Shown in pieces: positions 34,718-45,000 of a stretch of 45,000 nt of DNA. The DNA lies in NCBI GenBank assembly GCA_030141605.1, contig JAQGDQ010000122.1, positions 505,001-550,000 of the forward strand. Direction: 5' to 3'. The position numbers were made by a program, and so were the translations under genes. Source of the DNA: Tubiluchus corallicola (Eukaryota > Priapulida > Priapulimorpha > Priapulimorphida > Tubiluchidae). Positions within the stretch are counted from its first letter, which is position 1. Every line of letters begins with the position of its first letter. The notes under the pieces are model-generated. The model did no database searches. It saw only the letters and a program-made list of their open reading frames with translations, and had not been told where the DNA came from.

Positions 34718-36461
34718 TTTATTATGATGCTATACAAAATTACCACTTAAAAGTACACACTATACAGTAATTCTATACAAACTTGTAAATAAAGTATTTC
34801 TTTACATACATCTTTTATACAACAATATTAAGTATAGGGGAAGGTGTTCAGGACTGCTGGACTGTACATAATGACCTAACCAAGTGAAAACAAAGCACTG
34901 CATTTATAACTTAAATGTAGGCCATAACAATAATCAGAAACTCTCCTTCATTGTACTGAATAAAATAAGGAAATATAATTAAATAACTTTTGTTAGCAAC
35001 AACTCTTTTCCAAGTTTCAAACAAACCTTTAGCTTTATCTACTGCAAGGGACACCACTGTGCACTGTAATAATGGGAACTACAGGAAATAAGACGTTTTA
35101 ACTAAGTGCAAACCATAATGCTCAATTTTCCATAATTCCAGTAAATAGAAAACAACAGTGTTTAACTAGGAAATGGAAGGAAGGAACAAACAATGAACAG
35201 TGCTGAAAACGGGTGATTATAACTTTAAAATACTAATGCACCACAAACAGTTATGAACTTGAAGGCGTTAATAAATATGGTTTTTGCCTATAGTGATAAT
35301 GAACAGCCATAATTTGCCTAATCAGAAAGCGCTGCAAAAGTGATTCGCAAAAGCAGGTAAAATGATTCGCTTTTACATCGTTTTAAATAAAATGGGCCTA
35401 CCTATATAAATTAAAACTAAAAAAAAACAAAGCAGAAAATTCTTTTTGGACGTTTAAAATACTTTTAATTCTTCAAAAACCAGCGAAATGACATGTCACA
35501 GGCCACAATGACGGCAGCCAAATCTTCTAAGACGTGAATGGCATCAATATTTACAAAATAATATCTCTACTTCTAATTACTATTTACATTATGTACAAAA
35601 TTTTTATACAAGTTTGTTCTCGCTCGCGAAACAATCTGTAAATCTTACATAATGAGACTATATGAAGGAATGTTAAAACAGCCAAATCACTAACAGCAAA
35701 AGCACCACAATCAGTGCCTTAGTCTACATACAGTGTAAGACATCATCGCTCTATTCACGTGTATTTGTACATCGACTGGTTTCTGAAAACAATTATTAAA
35801 TTGGACAATAATATCTTCTCAACATGTCAGCTGTATATGCATTAACTGATCATACAAGCATGATTATATTTGAGCATCAATAATTTAAACCTAAAAATAC
35901 AGGCGAATATTAAAGTACAACTCAATAACAACATGATTGGGTAACGGGCGCACAAAAACTTGAATCAAAGCGCAAGTACTGTGCATAAAGCTGCGAGATA
36001 CTACTGCTAATTATTTACTTAACTTAGAGCAAAAACAATCAATAGATTAATGATTTACAGTGATTAATCATTAGAGATGCAATTTGGTACTTGAACATCT
36101 TTGGCAGTGATAAATCATCTCATTACTATAAAATGCCTCATCTCAAAATCTTTCTAATGTAAATATAATTTATATAATGGGTTTGATTCAGAAATCCATG
36201 ATTTACGCTATAAAACATCTACATTCGTATATTTACAACATGTTTTAACACTAACACCGGCTACGTTAACTTGATAAAGATCATTCACACATCACAGACA
36301 CACCTGCACTTTCTTGGTAAGGGTCTGTTCACACATCATGGAAACAAGACAAATTGCGACACTGAAAACTAACGACATTGAGCTATATACAAAAATATCG
36401 ACTAGGTTTTGGGGTAAACAAAGTATAACAACAATAACAATGGTCCATGATGTGAACAATG
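34718..36461 (-). other. Probable long 3' UTR of the LRIG gene
   Basis: This runs from the LRIG stop codon to the first AATAAA hexamer I find on the minus strand (TTTATT at 34718-34723), giving a 3' UTR of about 1.7 kb. It contains three UGUAAAUA words on the transcript strand (35548-35555, 35581-35588, 36230-36237), the consensus of Pumilio-family RNA-binding proteins. It has no coding potential. The extent is inferred and would be checked by RNA reads. Confidence 0.45.
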
Positions 36462-39400
36462 CTATACAGTAAGTTCCTGTCGTGCCAACGCCATGTGTTC
36501 ACTTGCCGAAAGTTGCACTGCATTGTGGGATGGTGACGAATTGTTACTAACACTTTCACATTGTTCAATAGAAAGCGGAGAATCGTGAGACTGTGACGGT
36601 ACATCTTCCACATCTGCGCAACAAATTAAACGTTATGTGATACTAATGAAAAACAACACAGCACTAATCTCTTCTTGATTTACTTAATCTGTGTACTCGT
36701 GATTTAAACTCACATAAACTCATCCACTTTACAAGAAAAGTTGTATATTAAAATACACAAATACTGATATGTCACTTTACAATATTATGAAAAAATAAAA
36801 CAATGTCCTATGAGGGTCAACAAGCTGTTGTCCATACAATGTCATTTGACATCCCAGGAAACTTTCTTTGATGCAAGAGTACATCTGTACTTAAAAGATT
36901 ATTATGGAAAACTGAAGATTTTTCATTCCAAACATTAATGTCTATACATAACATCTAAAAATTATGGTATGCAAATTAAAATACTTATTAATTAATGAAA
37001 AATTCAAGAAAGATACAGAAACAGAGGAAACTAGTTTTGTACCTACAGATTTACATCTCCTCATAAGAAATAAGTTACTGTCCTATTCTTGACTACAAAA
37101 TGTATATCTAATATGGTTAGCATAAATTAATGTCAGTAAGCAACCTGAGCAAAGTCATCGTTTCACAAACAATGTCGCAGTTGACATTGCTATTGCGCAT
37201 AAATTTCGGACATAGCCACACTACACAGCATTACTTTGTACAAAGTTGAAAACACTGCTTCACTGACCCACCTTTAGTATATGGTGATAAAATGAGCTCT
37301 CCCGTGCTCCATCGCACTGTTTCAGAAGCTGTTACCGTTGACGACTGCTTTCTAGGAAAGGTGGCAGTACTGTAACTAGAGGAACTCTCACTGCCGTAAT
37401 GGTCAGGAGGTTTTAATGGATGGCGGCAAATTTCTTTCACTGATATGTAACCCTGGAAAGCACAAATCAGTCCAGCTATTACTTAGCAAGTCAACGTTGG
37501 ATTTTTGGACACTTCTCAATAGTTCCTAAATTCAGCAGAATTTTCTCCTAAATATTTTAGGTATCTTCTAGAGAAATATTAATGAATTAATTAAAGGCTA
37601 CTTGGTCTATATTTGAGAAGTAAAGCATAAAGACGTAAAAATGCAACATTTAAATTCTGTTGTGTTTACATTTTTAAACAAAGAGCATTAAGCTAACAAT
37701 GAAAAAACTACACAAAGATCATTCCCATGGCAACTATTGACTATTCTATTACACTTAAACCAGGCAAGCAAACATAGAAAAGAGATTTCTCGTTTCGCTC
37801 TTGAACTTAAAACAATTTTAACACAAATGTCTTATACCAAATTCACCAGAAGTAAGGCAACAAGTCAGTGAATTTACCTGCGGCAATGTAGAAGATTCCC
37901 CTGATTGCAACTGATGCTCATGTGCCATTGTACAGGTGTGAGATGAACAAGGATGGAACGTGTGCAGTGAAGAGCGTTCACGTGATCCGCTATTTGTACT
38001 CTTCGTACTCGGATCACTGTGCAGCGAATCCAGGGAAGAATCCGCATTTGCTATTGCACCGCCACCTGAAATGTAAAGAATATAAATTAAATTAGATTAT
38101 CTACTGGTACAAACATTTCTTCAAAAAAATTACTGCTACATTGCACATAAAATTATTATCTGACTGCATATACTGAAAGCCAAATGTCATGCAGCAGTTA
38201 TGATAATAGCACAATAAAAATATTCATCAAATCAAAAGTACATACACAAGCAGAATTATTACACAAATATATTAAAATAATACCTCTCGTGTTGATCTGC
38301 ATATCTATCGGCAGGTACGTATACTGTTCTTCGCCTTCAGCCGGTAGAGGCGTGTCATCTATGCAAACAAAATGTACCATGTTATGAAATTCTACCACAA
38401 TTACATGGACGGACTGACACCTTACATAACATATTTGTTTTTGTTGTTAACACTAACATTTTATTGTCGGACATTTAAATGATTCAAAAATAAAACAAAT
38501 AAATATCATTCTATTCGTATATCGTCAGAAGCATTGACAAACAACAAACAACAACAACATCAACAACAAACAACAACATAATTGCACTTTGCTAGCAGAT
38601 AAATAGCAAAAATTATATTTTTTACCTGTTGTGGTACCACTGAGTTCGTCAGTTCGTTTACGCGTCTGATAAATGATGATGACCCATATTACGCTGGTTC
38701 CAACTACGCAGCAAACGACGGCTATAATGACTATACCAGTAGTGGTACTATTATCAGCCGGTTCCTCCGATGAACTTTTCATGTTAACAGGATCAACTGT
38801 GAAACAAAATTAAGAATTATTGTATTAATTATCAAAGAAATGTTGAGGGCTCAACAGAAAACCTTAATAATGAATAATAAGAGCAGTTAAAAGCACCTAC
38901 CAGGAATAACTTTTAACACCGATGTTCCCTCTTTTTTGCCCAGAGTGTTGTGCATCTGACAGGTGTAAACACCTGCATCACTCTCAACCGCTTCTACGAT
39001 TATCAACAATTGATTTTCAGCAGTGAAGAAATGTCTCTCGGTAACCTACAAAAAATTTCCACACATGAAAATCAAACTTTTTTGCACAGTAACTAATCAA
39101 ACTGTGTTGCTGTAACATAAAATGTGTATAACACTGGAGGTACACTTAATTAATGCAAAGAATGGACACTAATTATTTTTGCCACAAGCTATTGTAGAAA
39201 AATAAAAACCACACCCACTAGTGCAATGTGAGTGGAGTGTTAGCTAAAACAAGTCAACTGTTTAGCGGCTGAACACCAAACACGTTCATGTTTCCAATGT
39301 ACGAAACTTAAGCATAAACTTTGCCAATTCCCCAAGTGAGACACAGTTTCACGGCATAAGTTACACAGAGTCTTTACGAGATTAAGACAAGTACGGCAAT

Positions 39401-42400
39401 TAAATATTTTGGAGCAATTATGAAGTATTCTTTCTCTTAGAAGCTAACAAATTTACCTAAACAATTAGATGAGGCCAATTTCAGCATTACTCATGACAAC
39501 CACTTATGTAGTAAGCTAAATATAACTGGCAATGTTCAGTTTTAGCATTTGCCAAAGTAACGAGCATAAAATGTCAAAAATTATTAAATCTTTAACAAAA
39601 GCAAACAACTTTAAAAGCCAAAGCCACAAATGACTTTAAGTTACATTTTTGTTGCTGTAAATTAATAAGTAACATTTTACTTATAACATGACAAAGACAA
39701 TTTTGACATGACAAAGGCTCTCAGAAATTTACCTGTAAAGGTACTCCATCTTTCAACCAGGTGACATGAGGCTGAGGCATTCCTGACATCATGCACTCTA
39801 TTACTGCTGTTTTGCCAGCTTCTGTCATCTTAGCCTCCATAGGTTTAACAAATGATGGTGGTTCTACAGAAAAAAATCATAAGACAATACATGTATTGCA
39901 TTAATTATGTATGAAAACATATACACCTTTGTAATATTGTTAATTTCTGTTAATGGGAATAAAAATAATTAAAATAATTGTACAGATTTATAGATGGTCA
40001 TACTAATAGAAACAACATATCGAAAAAGAAATAAAAAAGTAGAAAAAATGTCACCAATTACAGAAGCATAATTTAAAATGAATTTAACAAAACATATTCG
40101 ATTGATGTTTTGTCAAGATTAACAACTTATTTCAGTATCACCTTTTGTAAAATTTAGTGTTCCAAATTATAAGGATAACGAACAAATGAAGTATTTTAAA
40201 ATGACTAAGCCTATAAGCGATCAAGAATGCAAGCTTAACAAACTAAGTAGTATTAAGTACCGTATTTTCCCGTGTATAAGAGACCCTTTTTTGCTCAGAA
40301 TTTTCACTTTAAAAATAGGGGGTCTCTTATACATGGGAGTAAGTCTTTTCAATAAGATGCATAAATTGTGACACTAATGATTTTAAAGAAATAAGTGCTC
40401 TACAACTGTTTTGCGTGTGGCGTTCGACTATGAAGCGGTTGTAAGCAATACAAGCATCGTGACACAGGCATTATCTCCTCGTTTTCTCTTTTCCTGTTAC
40501 AGGTTTGCAGGTACGCACTTTAATATATACCAGTACTCTTTTTCTACAACACATTAACTGGTTTTATTTTGTTTTCAGTACCGCACTGAGTTGAAAAAAG
40601 TTGTACTTTACCCTCTAAAAATGTCCGTCTGAAAAAACTTTTTTCCAGAATTTTTGCCTAAAAATTGAAGGGGTCTCTTATACACAAGGGTCTCTTATAC
40701 ACGGGAAAATACGGTACATTCTTTTTTTTCAAAAAAAAGAAAGATTTATAAATGCACAAATAACAGAGCAGATTTAACACAATGTAAGCCAGAAAAGCAC
40801 AATAAAAATGATTTTGGTAAAACTTTTGGAAAACGTATGCATACATGTATTACAACTTTGCAAAGAGTCACATTTAAAATTTAAAACACATAACAAAATA
40901 GTCAAAATTGAAGCAACTCACCCAGAACGCTAAGTGTAGCATTGTGAGCAATTACACCAGCAGGATTTGTTGCTGTGCAACTGTAAACACCCATGTCACT
41001 GCTCTTCACATTCACAATGAAAAAGATGTCATCTTTGGGGATGACTCTCATACGCCGTTCCTGGGCGGCAGGAAAGTTGTCACCTCCATCTTTCTGCCAG
41101 GCAATCACTGGAACAGGTTGGCCCTTTGCTGCACACTCTAGTCGAGCGGTGCTGCCAACACGTATGGTGACATCCACTGGCGTTTTTGTGAAAACAGGAA
41201 ACACTGCAAAACAGGAATAAAATGTTAAAAAGGCAGCTTGTTCATCTTACCACAGTTTTGCAATCTAAATACTATGACGATGAGTTCTACATAATTGCTT
41301 GGCAACTAACAAACTCTATCATGTTAATGTAAAATAGAGAAATTTAAGCAACAATGGTGATATACACTACATTAATACTACATAGTAACATTGTATTATG
41401 TATACAAGCGACTCCACAGCATAGCTAAGTCATGTGTTATTGAGTATTTGTCATAAAAATAGAGTTTGACAAGCCATAAATTGCTCTTAACAACACCAAT
41501 TCTAAACATCCTGTTGATTAATATTCATCCATAATTATTCACTTAGGAAGTTTCATATATTAGCAGCACATATGAAAGCAGGTAGGCAAGATTAAAAACT
41601 ACCTACCATGCACATCCATTTTAGCTTTATTTGAGTAGGTCGACCCATGGTCATTGGTCACCACACACTGATACCATCCTTCCTTGTCATCCTGGACATC
41701 AGTTAGTGTTACCTGTGATGTGTAGCTGACCATCTCACCTTCTCCTAACTCACTGTCCACGGCACGAGCTGTGTTTTCCACCACGCCATCTGCTAACGCC
41801 TACAAAGATAAAACGACTGACATAAAGCAGAAATGATGTGAATTGTTGGCAGGTTGTTTGTCAGCATTTGTCACAGTTTGGAGAGTCAAGAAACAACAAA
41901 CTGTTAGTACGGCACCTAGTTCAAATTTGATAAAATGAGGGCATTAGCCAAAAAATTAATAATGACAAATAACAAACCATATTATTCTTTTTCCACTGAA
42001 ATATCATGGGTGACTCGCTACTGCTCACTGCAGAACAGAACAGCGTGACATTGTTTCCTTTCAGTGCTATCTGTGTTTCTGGGTGCTTGACTATCAATGG
42101 CTTTGGATGATCGCCTGAAATTACATGAATGGGTTTTGTATTGATTCTGTCCACTAGCACTGTTAATGCAAACATCAATCATTTCAAACGAAAAGCACGT
42201 GAAGCTATCAGAATAAAAAGCTATTAACATCTTACAACTTACTGAATCTGAATTTTTGAATCAGAAAAATTCAAACTCATGTCTCAAATAGTTAGCAAGA
42301 ATGCTTACAATGTCTATGAACTAAGTAAAACACACAAGGTATCATTGACCATACTTACTGCAGATGAAATCATGTGTATCAATGGTAAAGATACTCTGAT

Positions 42401-44194
42401 GCTTTAGCCACTCTGGGTGAGCGCACTTGCCGCCTGTGAATTTCACGAAGTTGCTATCTTTTAGCCATAAAGCAAGCCAGCTAAGCTTGCAATCACACAG
42501 AAAACTGCTGGAGTTGAAATGACTGCAAAAATATACAAGAAAATTAGTCAACTTTCCAATCAGTGATGACTTAAAATTTAAAAGTCTGTTGTTAATAATA
42601 AACCAACCTGATAATCACTTATTCAACTAGTCTGTTAACACAAAAACAACCAAATTTAGATAATTGTCTTGAAACTAAACAAACAACGAAACAAAACATG
42701 CTATACATGGATTTTTACTAAATTTATGCTGATGCTATGCTCGTCAATTATTGACATCTAAACCAACTCCTTTGTAATACTGTTTTTAAAAGAATTTTGT
42801 AAAAGTATCGATCACAAAACCATTAAACAATTAGGTTGCCAGCCAGACAAGGCAACCAAACGGTCAGCAAGCCAGTTAAAAAGTATTGAATAATCAATCC
42901 AACTAACCAACTACCATTCAATAAATAAACTTGCATTGTTGATACAACAAATAAATAGTCCAAGTAACTTGAACTTACATCTCTTTCAGAAGAGGCATGT
43001 CACTGAAGGTATTCTCCTGAATACTGACAATATCATTCCCTGTCAAGTCCAGCTGTTTCAAGTTCTTCAGTCCGTTGAAAGCGTGCTCCGCAATGGAACG
43101 AATCTTGTTATTCTCTAAGTTAAGCCGCGTAAGCGCCTCCAGTCCAGAAAATGCTCCCTCCATATCCTCCACAGTCCAAGAGAGGGAGTTGTCATTTAGA
43201 TCACTACAGTGCAGATAACAGACAATACTAAACAGAACTGGCATACTTATAATAATAAAATAAGCTTGTATGAGGCACTCAAAGCAGGATCTAATTTAAA
43301 GGTTTTGGCAGAGTCAAAATCTAACTCATCATCAAGGATGATCTTCTAGGAGCAGCTAGTGAGAGGTGACCTAGCCATATACATCCTGCCTCAGACAGAT
43401 AAATGATTGGATGCAGCATTATCACCCAGTACGATTTTCCCAACAGTCACATATCCATTTACTAACCCGGCCCAGTTTGGTTAATTTCAGTCGTCAAGCA
43501 CACACCATGCCAACTTGACTAATTTCTTCACCACAAAAACTGCTACGCACAAGCAATGCAAATTTAACGTTAAACATGAGACAAATAAGGACAGTATATA
43601 CATCATTTCTACTAAAATGCCAAATACAAAAAACTTGATTACTAAATAAAATAAACATTAATTGAAATGAATTTATTATATATTACTGAATATGCCAATG
43701 ATAACATAAATTGTGGTTGTATGGCTGGAACGTTAAATAAATACTTAATATCTTTGGTAAAACTAGAATCAAATGGTGATACAAAGCGATGAAAAGTATT
43801 TTTTCTAATTTACTCAATGTAACAGCTTCAGTAGACATTAAAGCTGCACCACAAAACAATAGTAGTATCTAAATAGCTTCAAGCGTTACATTTTGAGATA
43901 TTCTTAAAAATTGGGATAGAGTAGTTAAATACTTAATTTTTTACTGTCACTGTCATAGTACTGTATCTTACTATTCACGACTTCATAAATAAAACTTGTC
44001 AATAATAATTACACAATATTAAAAGAAATAAACTCTTCAAAGTTGCTTACAGATCATGAAGTTCAGCCAGACTACTAAATGCTCCACTTGCAATATTAGA
44101 CAACTGATTGTGACCCAAGTGCAGGCGTCTCAGTGAGAATAGTTTATGAAATGTGTCACTAGGCAGCGCCACCAACTTATTGAAGGACAAATTC
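36462..44194 (-). CDS. LRIG: LRIG-family leucine-rich repeat and Ig-domain receptor, 3' 13 exons, 5' end outside the window
   Basis: Single-pass membrane protein. LRIG proteins modulate receptor tyrosine kinases (EGFR, MET, RET) and BMP receptors. Exons in transcript order: 44051-44194, 42979-43203, 42359-42522, 41978-42114, 41607-41799, 40922-41203, 39733-39863, 38901-39045, 38626-38796, 38284-38358, 37878-38065, 37272-37452, 36462-36613. All are GT-AG and phases join to 728 codons plus TAG. Order: the last leucine-rich repeats; an LRR C-terminal cap ([14 protein letters not shown], then KCAHP, then FIC); Ig1 (LFCSAV..YQCVV); Ig2 on one exon (LECAAKG, AWQKDGG, YSCTAT); Ig3 (IECMMSG, TWLKDG, YTCQMH); a membrane helix [20 protein letters not shown] followed by YQTRKR; and a Ser-rich tail of roughly 215 residues with EEQYTYLP. 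Signal peptide and early repeats lie upstream. The invertebrate gene cannot be assigned to LRIG1, 2 or 3. Confidence 0.94.
38536..38578. repeat. (CAA)n microsatellite
   Basis: An imperfect run of CAA/ACAAACA units in an LRIG intron, about 50 bp past the donor of the membrane-helix exon in transcript direction. Simple sequence. Confidence 0.7.
40260..40714 (-). mobile_element. 455-bp TA-flanked MITE, copy 2
   Basis: Reverse-complement copy of the element at 26152-26606, with identical length, the same ends (CCGTATTTTCCCGTG..CACGGGAAAATACGG) and flanking TA at 40258-40259 and 40715-40716. It sits about 200 bp past the donor of the Ig2 exon of LRIG. I noticed one interior substitution (GCGACACG versus GCCACACG); a full alignment was not done. 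It has the same orientation relative to its host transcript as copy 1 has to RUVBL1. Confidence 0.85.
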
Positions 44195-45000
44195 CTGAAA
44201 GAAAAACAAACAGGTCATTAATCAAATTTGCTGACAGCAACAGGTACACACAAAAACATTTATACATTTTTGTGTTTTTGTCGTCTGTTTACCTGATTAA
44301 CAAAAGGTAAAAAACACACAACAAAGTTAAACTGAAACCGCACCTAAATAGTAAATAAATACTTTTATATAACAGTGAAACAAATTTAAGTTTCAACTAT
44401 AAATACAGGCTTTTCCGTAATACTGTTGCACAAATATAAATTTCTATATGTGCCATCGCAGCAAATTTTTGATAGGAAACTCAAATAAGTTTAAAAGTAT
44501 CAGAATTTTCACTTTAAAATACAGTAAGTCTTTACATATATTGAGGTTCCTTTTCCAGCAAAAAAATTACATCAATTTTTAAAAAATGTCCTAAACATGA
44601 AAATTTTCAGCAAATAAAAATCCATAATTTTCAGTTACTGAATATGACCAAATTCTTTTTGATACAAGCTTGAACTTAAAAAGAATGTTCAACGCAATTT
44701 AAAACCTCCAAGAGGCTTTTTTAATATAACAGATTATCAAGGCTACAGATGGTGAGTGTTTTAGATACATGAAATTTCCTGATGACGTAAATCGGTAACT
44801 AAATGACATTGATAAAAGTACTTATTAATTTATCGAATGACAATCAAAGGGCAAAACTGGAAATTGTTCACATAATCCCAGGAGAACAAGTCCTTTAATT
44901 ACAGCAAAATGCTAATTTTTGCAAAAGCATGCACTTTTAATTTAAATACTGATCAAAACTGAAATGAGAAAATCTAATACAAAGTTGCTGCAAACGATTT
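44195..45000. other. LRIG intron, no exon seen
   Basis: This lies upstream of the first LRIG exon present. I looked for a leucine-rich repeat exon (L-x-x-L-x-L-x-x-N with splice sites in phase 2) on the minus strand and found none, so the window probably ends inside a further intron. AT-rich, with no recognised repeat. Confidence 0.5.

Noticed and set aside
40658-40846. 62-codon minus-strand frame
   Set aside because: Most of it is the MITE end and an adjacent A/T run translated; not a gene.

Overview
This is animal nuclear DNA. It is AT-rich, all coding capacity except one gene is split by GT-AG introns of about 0.3-2.3 kb, and transposon debris is scattered through introns and spacers. Four protein-coding genes can be reconstructed exon by exon. 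Two of the proteins (RUVBL1 and the LRIG membrane segment) are strikingly close to the vertebrate proteins as I remember them, while intron lengths and repeats do not look vertebrate. I infer a slowly evolving invertebrate, probably a bilaterian because LRIG is present; the sequence alone does not give the phylum. Nothing bacterial, organellar or viral was recognised.

Layout: (1) 1432-13416, minus strand, a complete 12-exon SLC23-family nucleobase/ascorbate transporter (597 aa). Its introns hold two diverged TTCGAA-rich repeats, a 332-bp inverted-repeat element and a dead LINE reverse-transcriptase piece. (2) 13417-19010, spacer with a LINE C-terminal fragment and a tandem-repeat tract. (3) 19011-20960, minus strand, an intronless ecdysoneless (ECD) gene (649 aa). 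(4) 20961-23928, a 2.97-kb divergent spacer that must contain both the ECD and RUVBL1 promoters. (5) 23929-33188, plus strand, a complete 9-exon RUVBL1 (pontin) gene of 456 aa, with a triplicated splice donor, a GC-AG intron, a 455-bp MITE, a tRNA-like pseudogene and a telomere-like foldback element in its introns. (6) 33189-36461, convergent 3' flanks. (7) 36462-44194, minus strand, the last 13 recognisable exons (728 aa) of an LRIG gene (leucine-rich repeats, three Ig domains, one membrane helix, cytoplasmic tail), whose 5' part lies beyond the window. A second copy of the 455-bp MITE, in inverted orientation, sits in an LRIG intron.

How the genes relate: ECD and RUVBL1 are transcribed divergently from one spacer, and their human counterparts are reported to interact physically (ECD with the R2TP co-chaperone, of which RUVBL1 is a subunit). 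This pairing is the most thought-provoking feature of gene order here. SLC23 and LRIG are membrane proteins with no evident link to that pair. I found no clearly new multi-gene system. The best leads are the ECD-RUVBL1 pairing, the in-frame triplicated donor in RUVBL1, and replaced substrate-site residues in the SLC23 protein.
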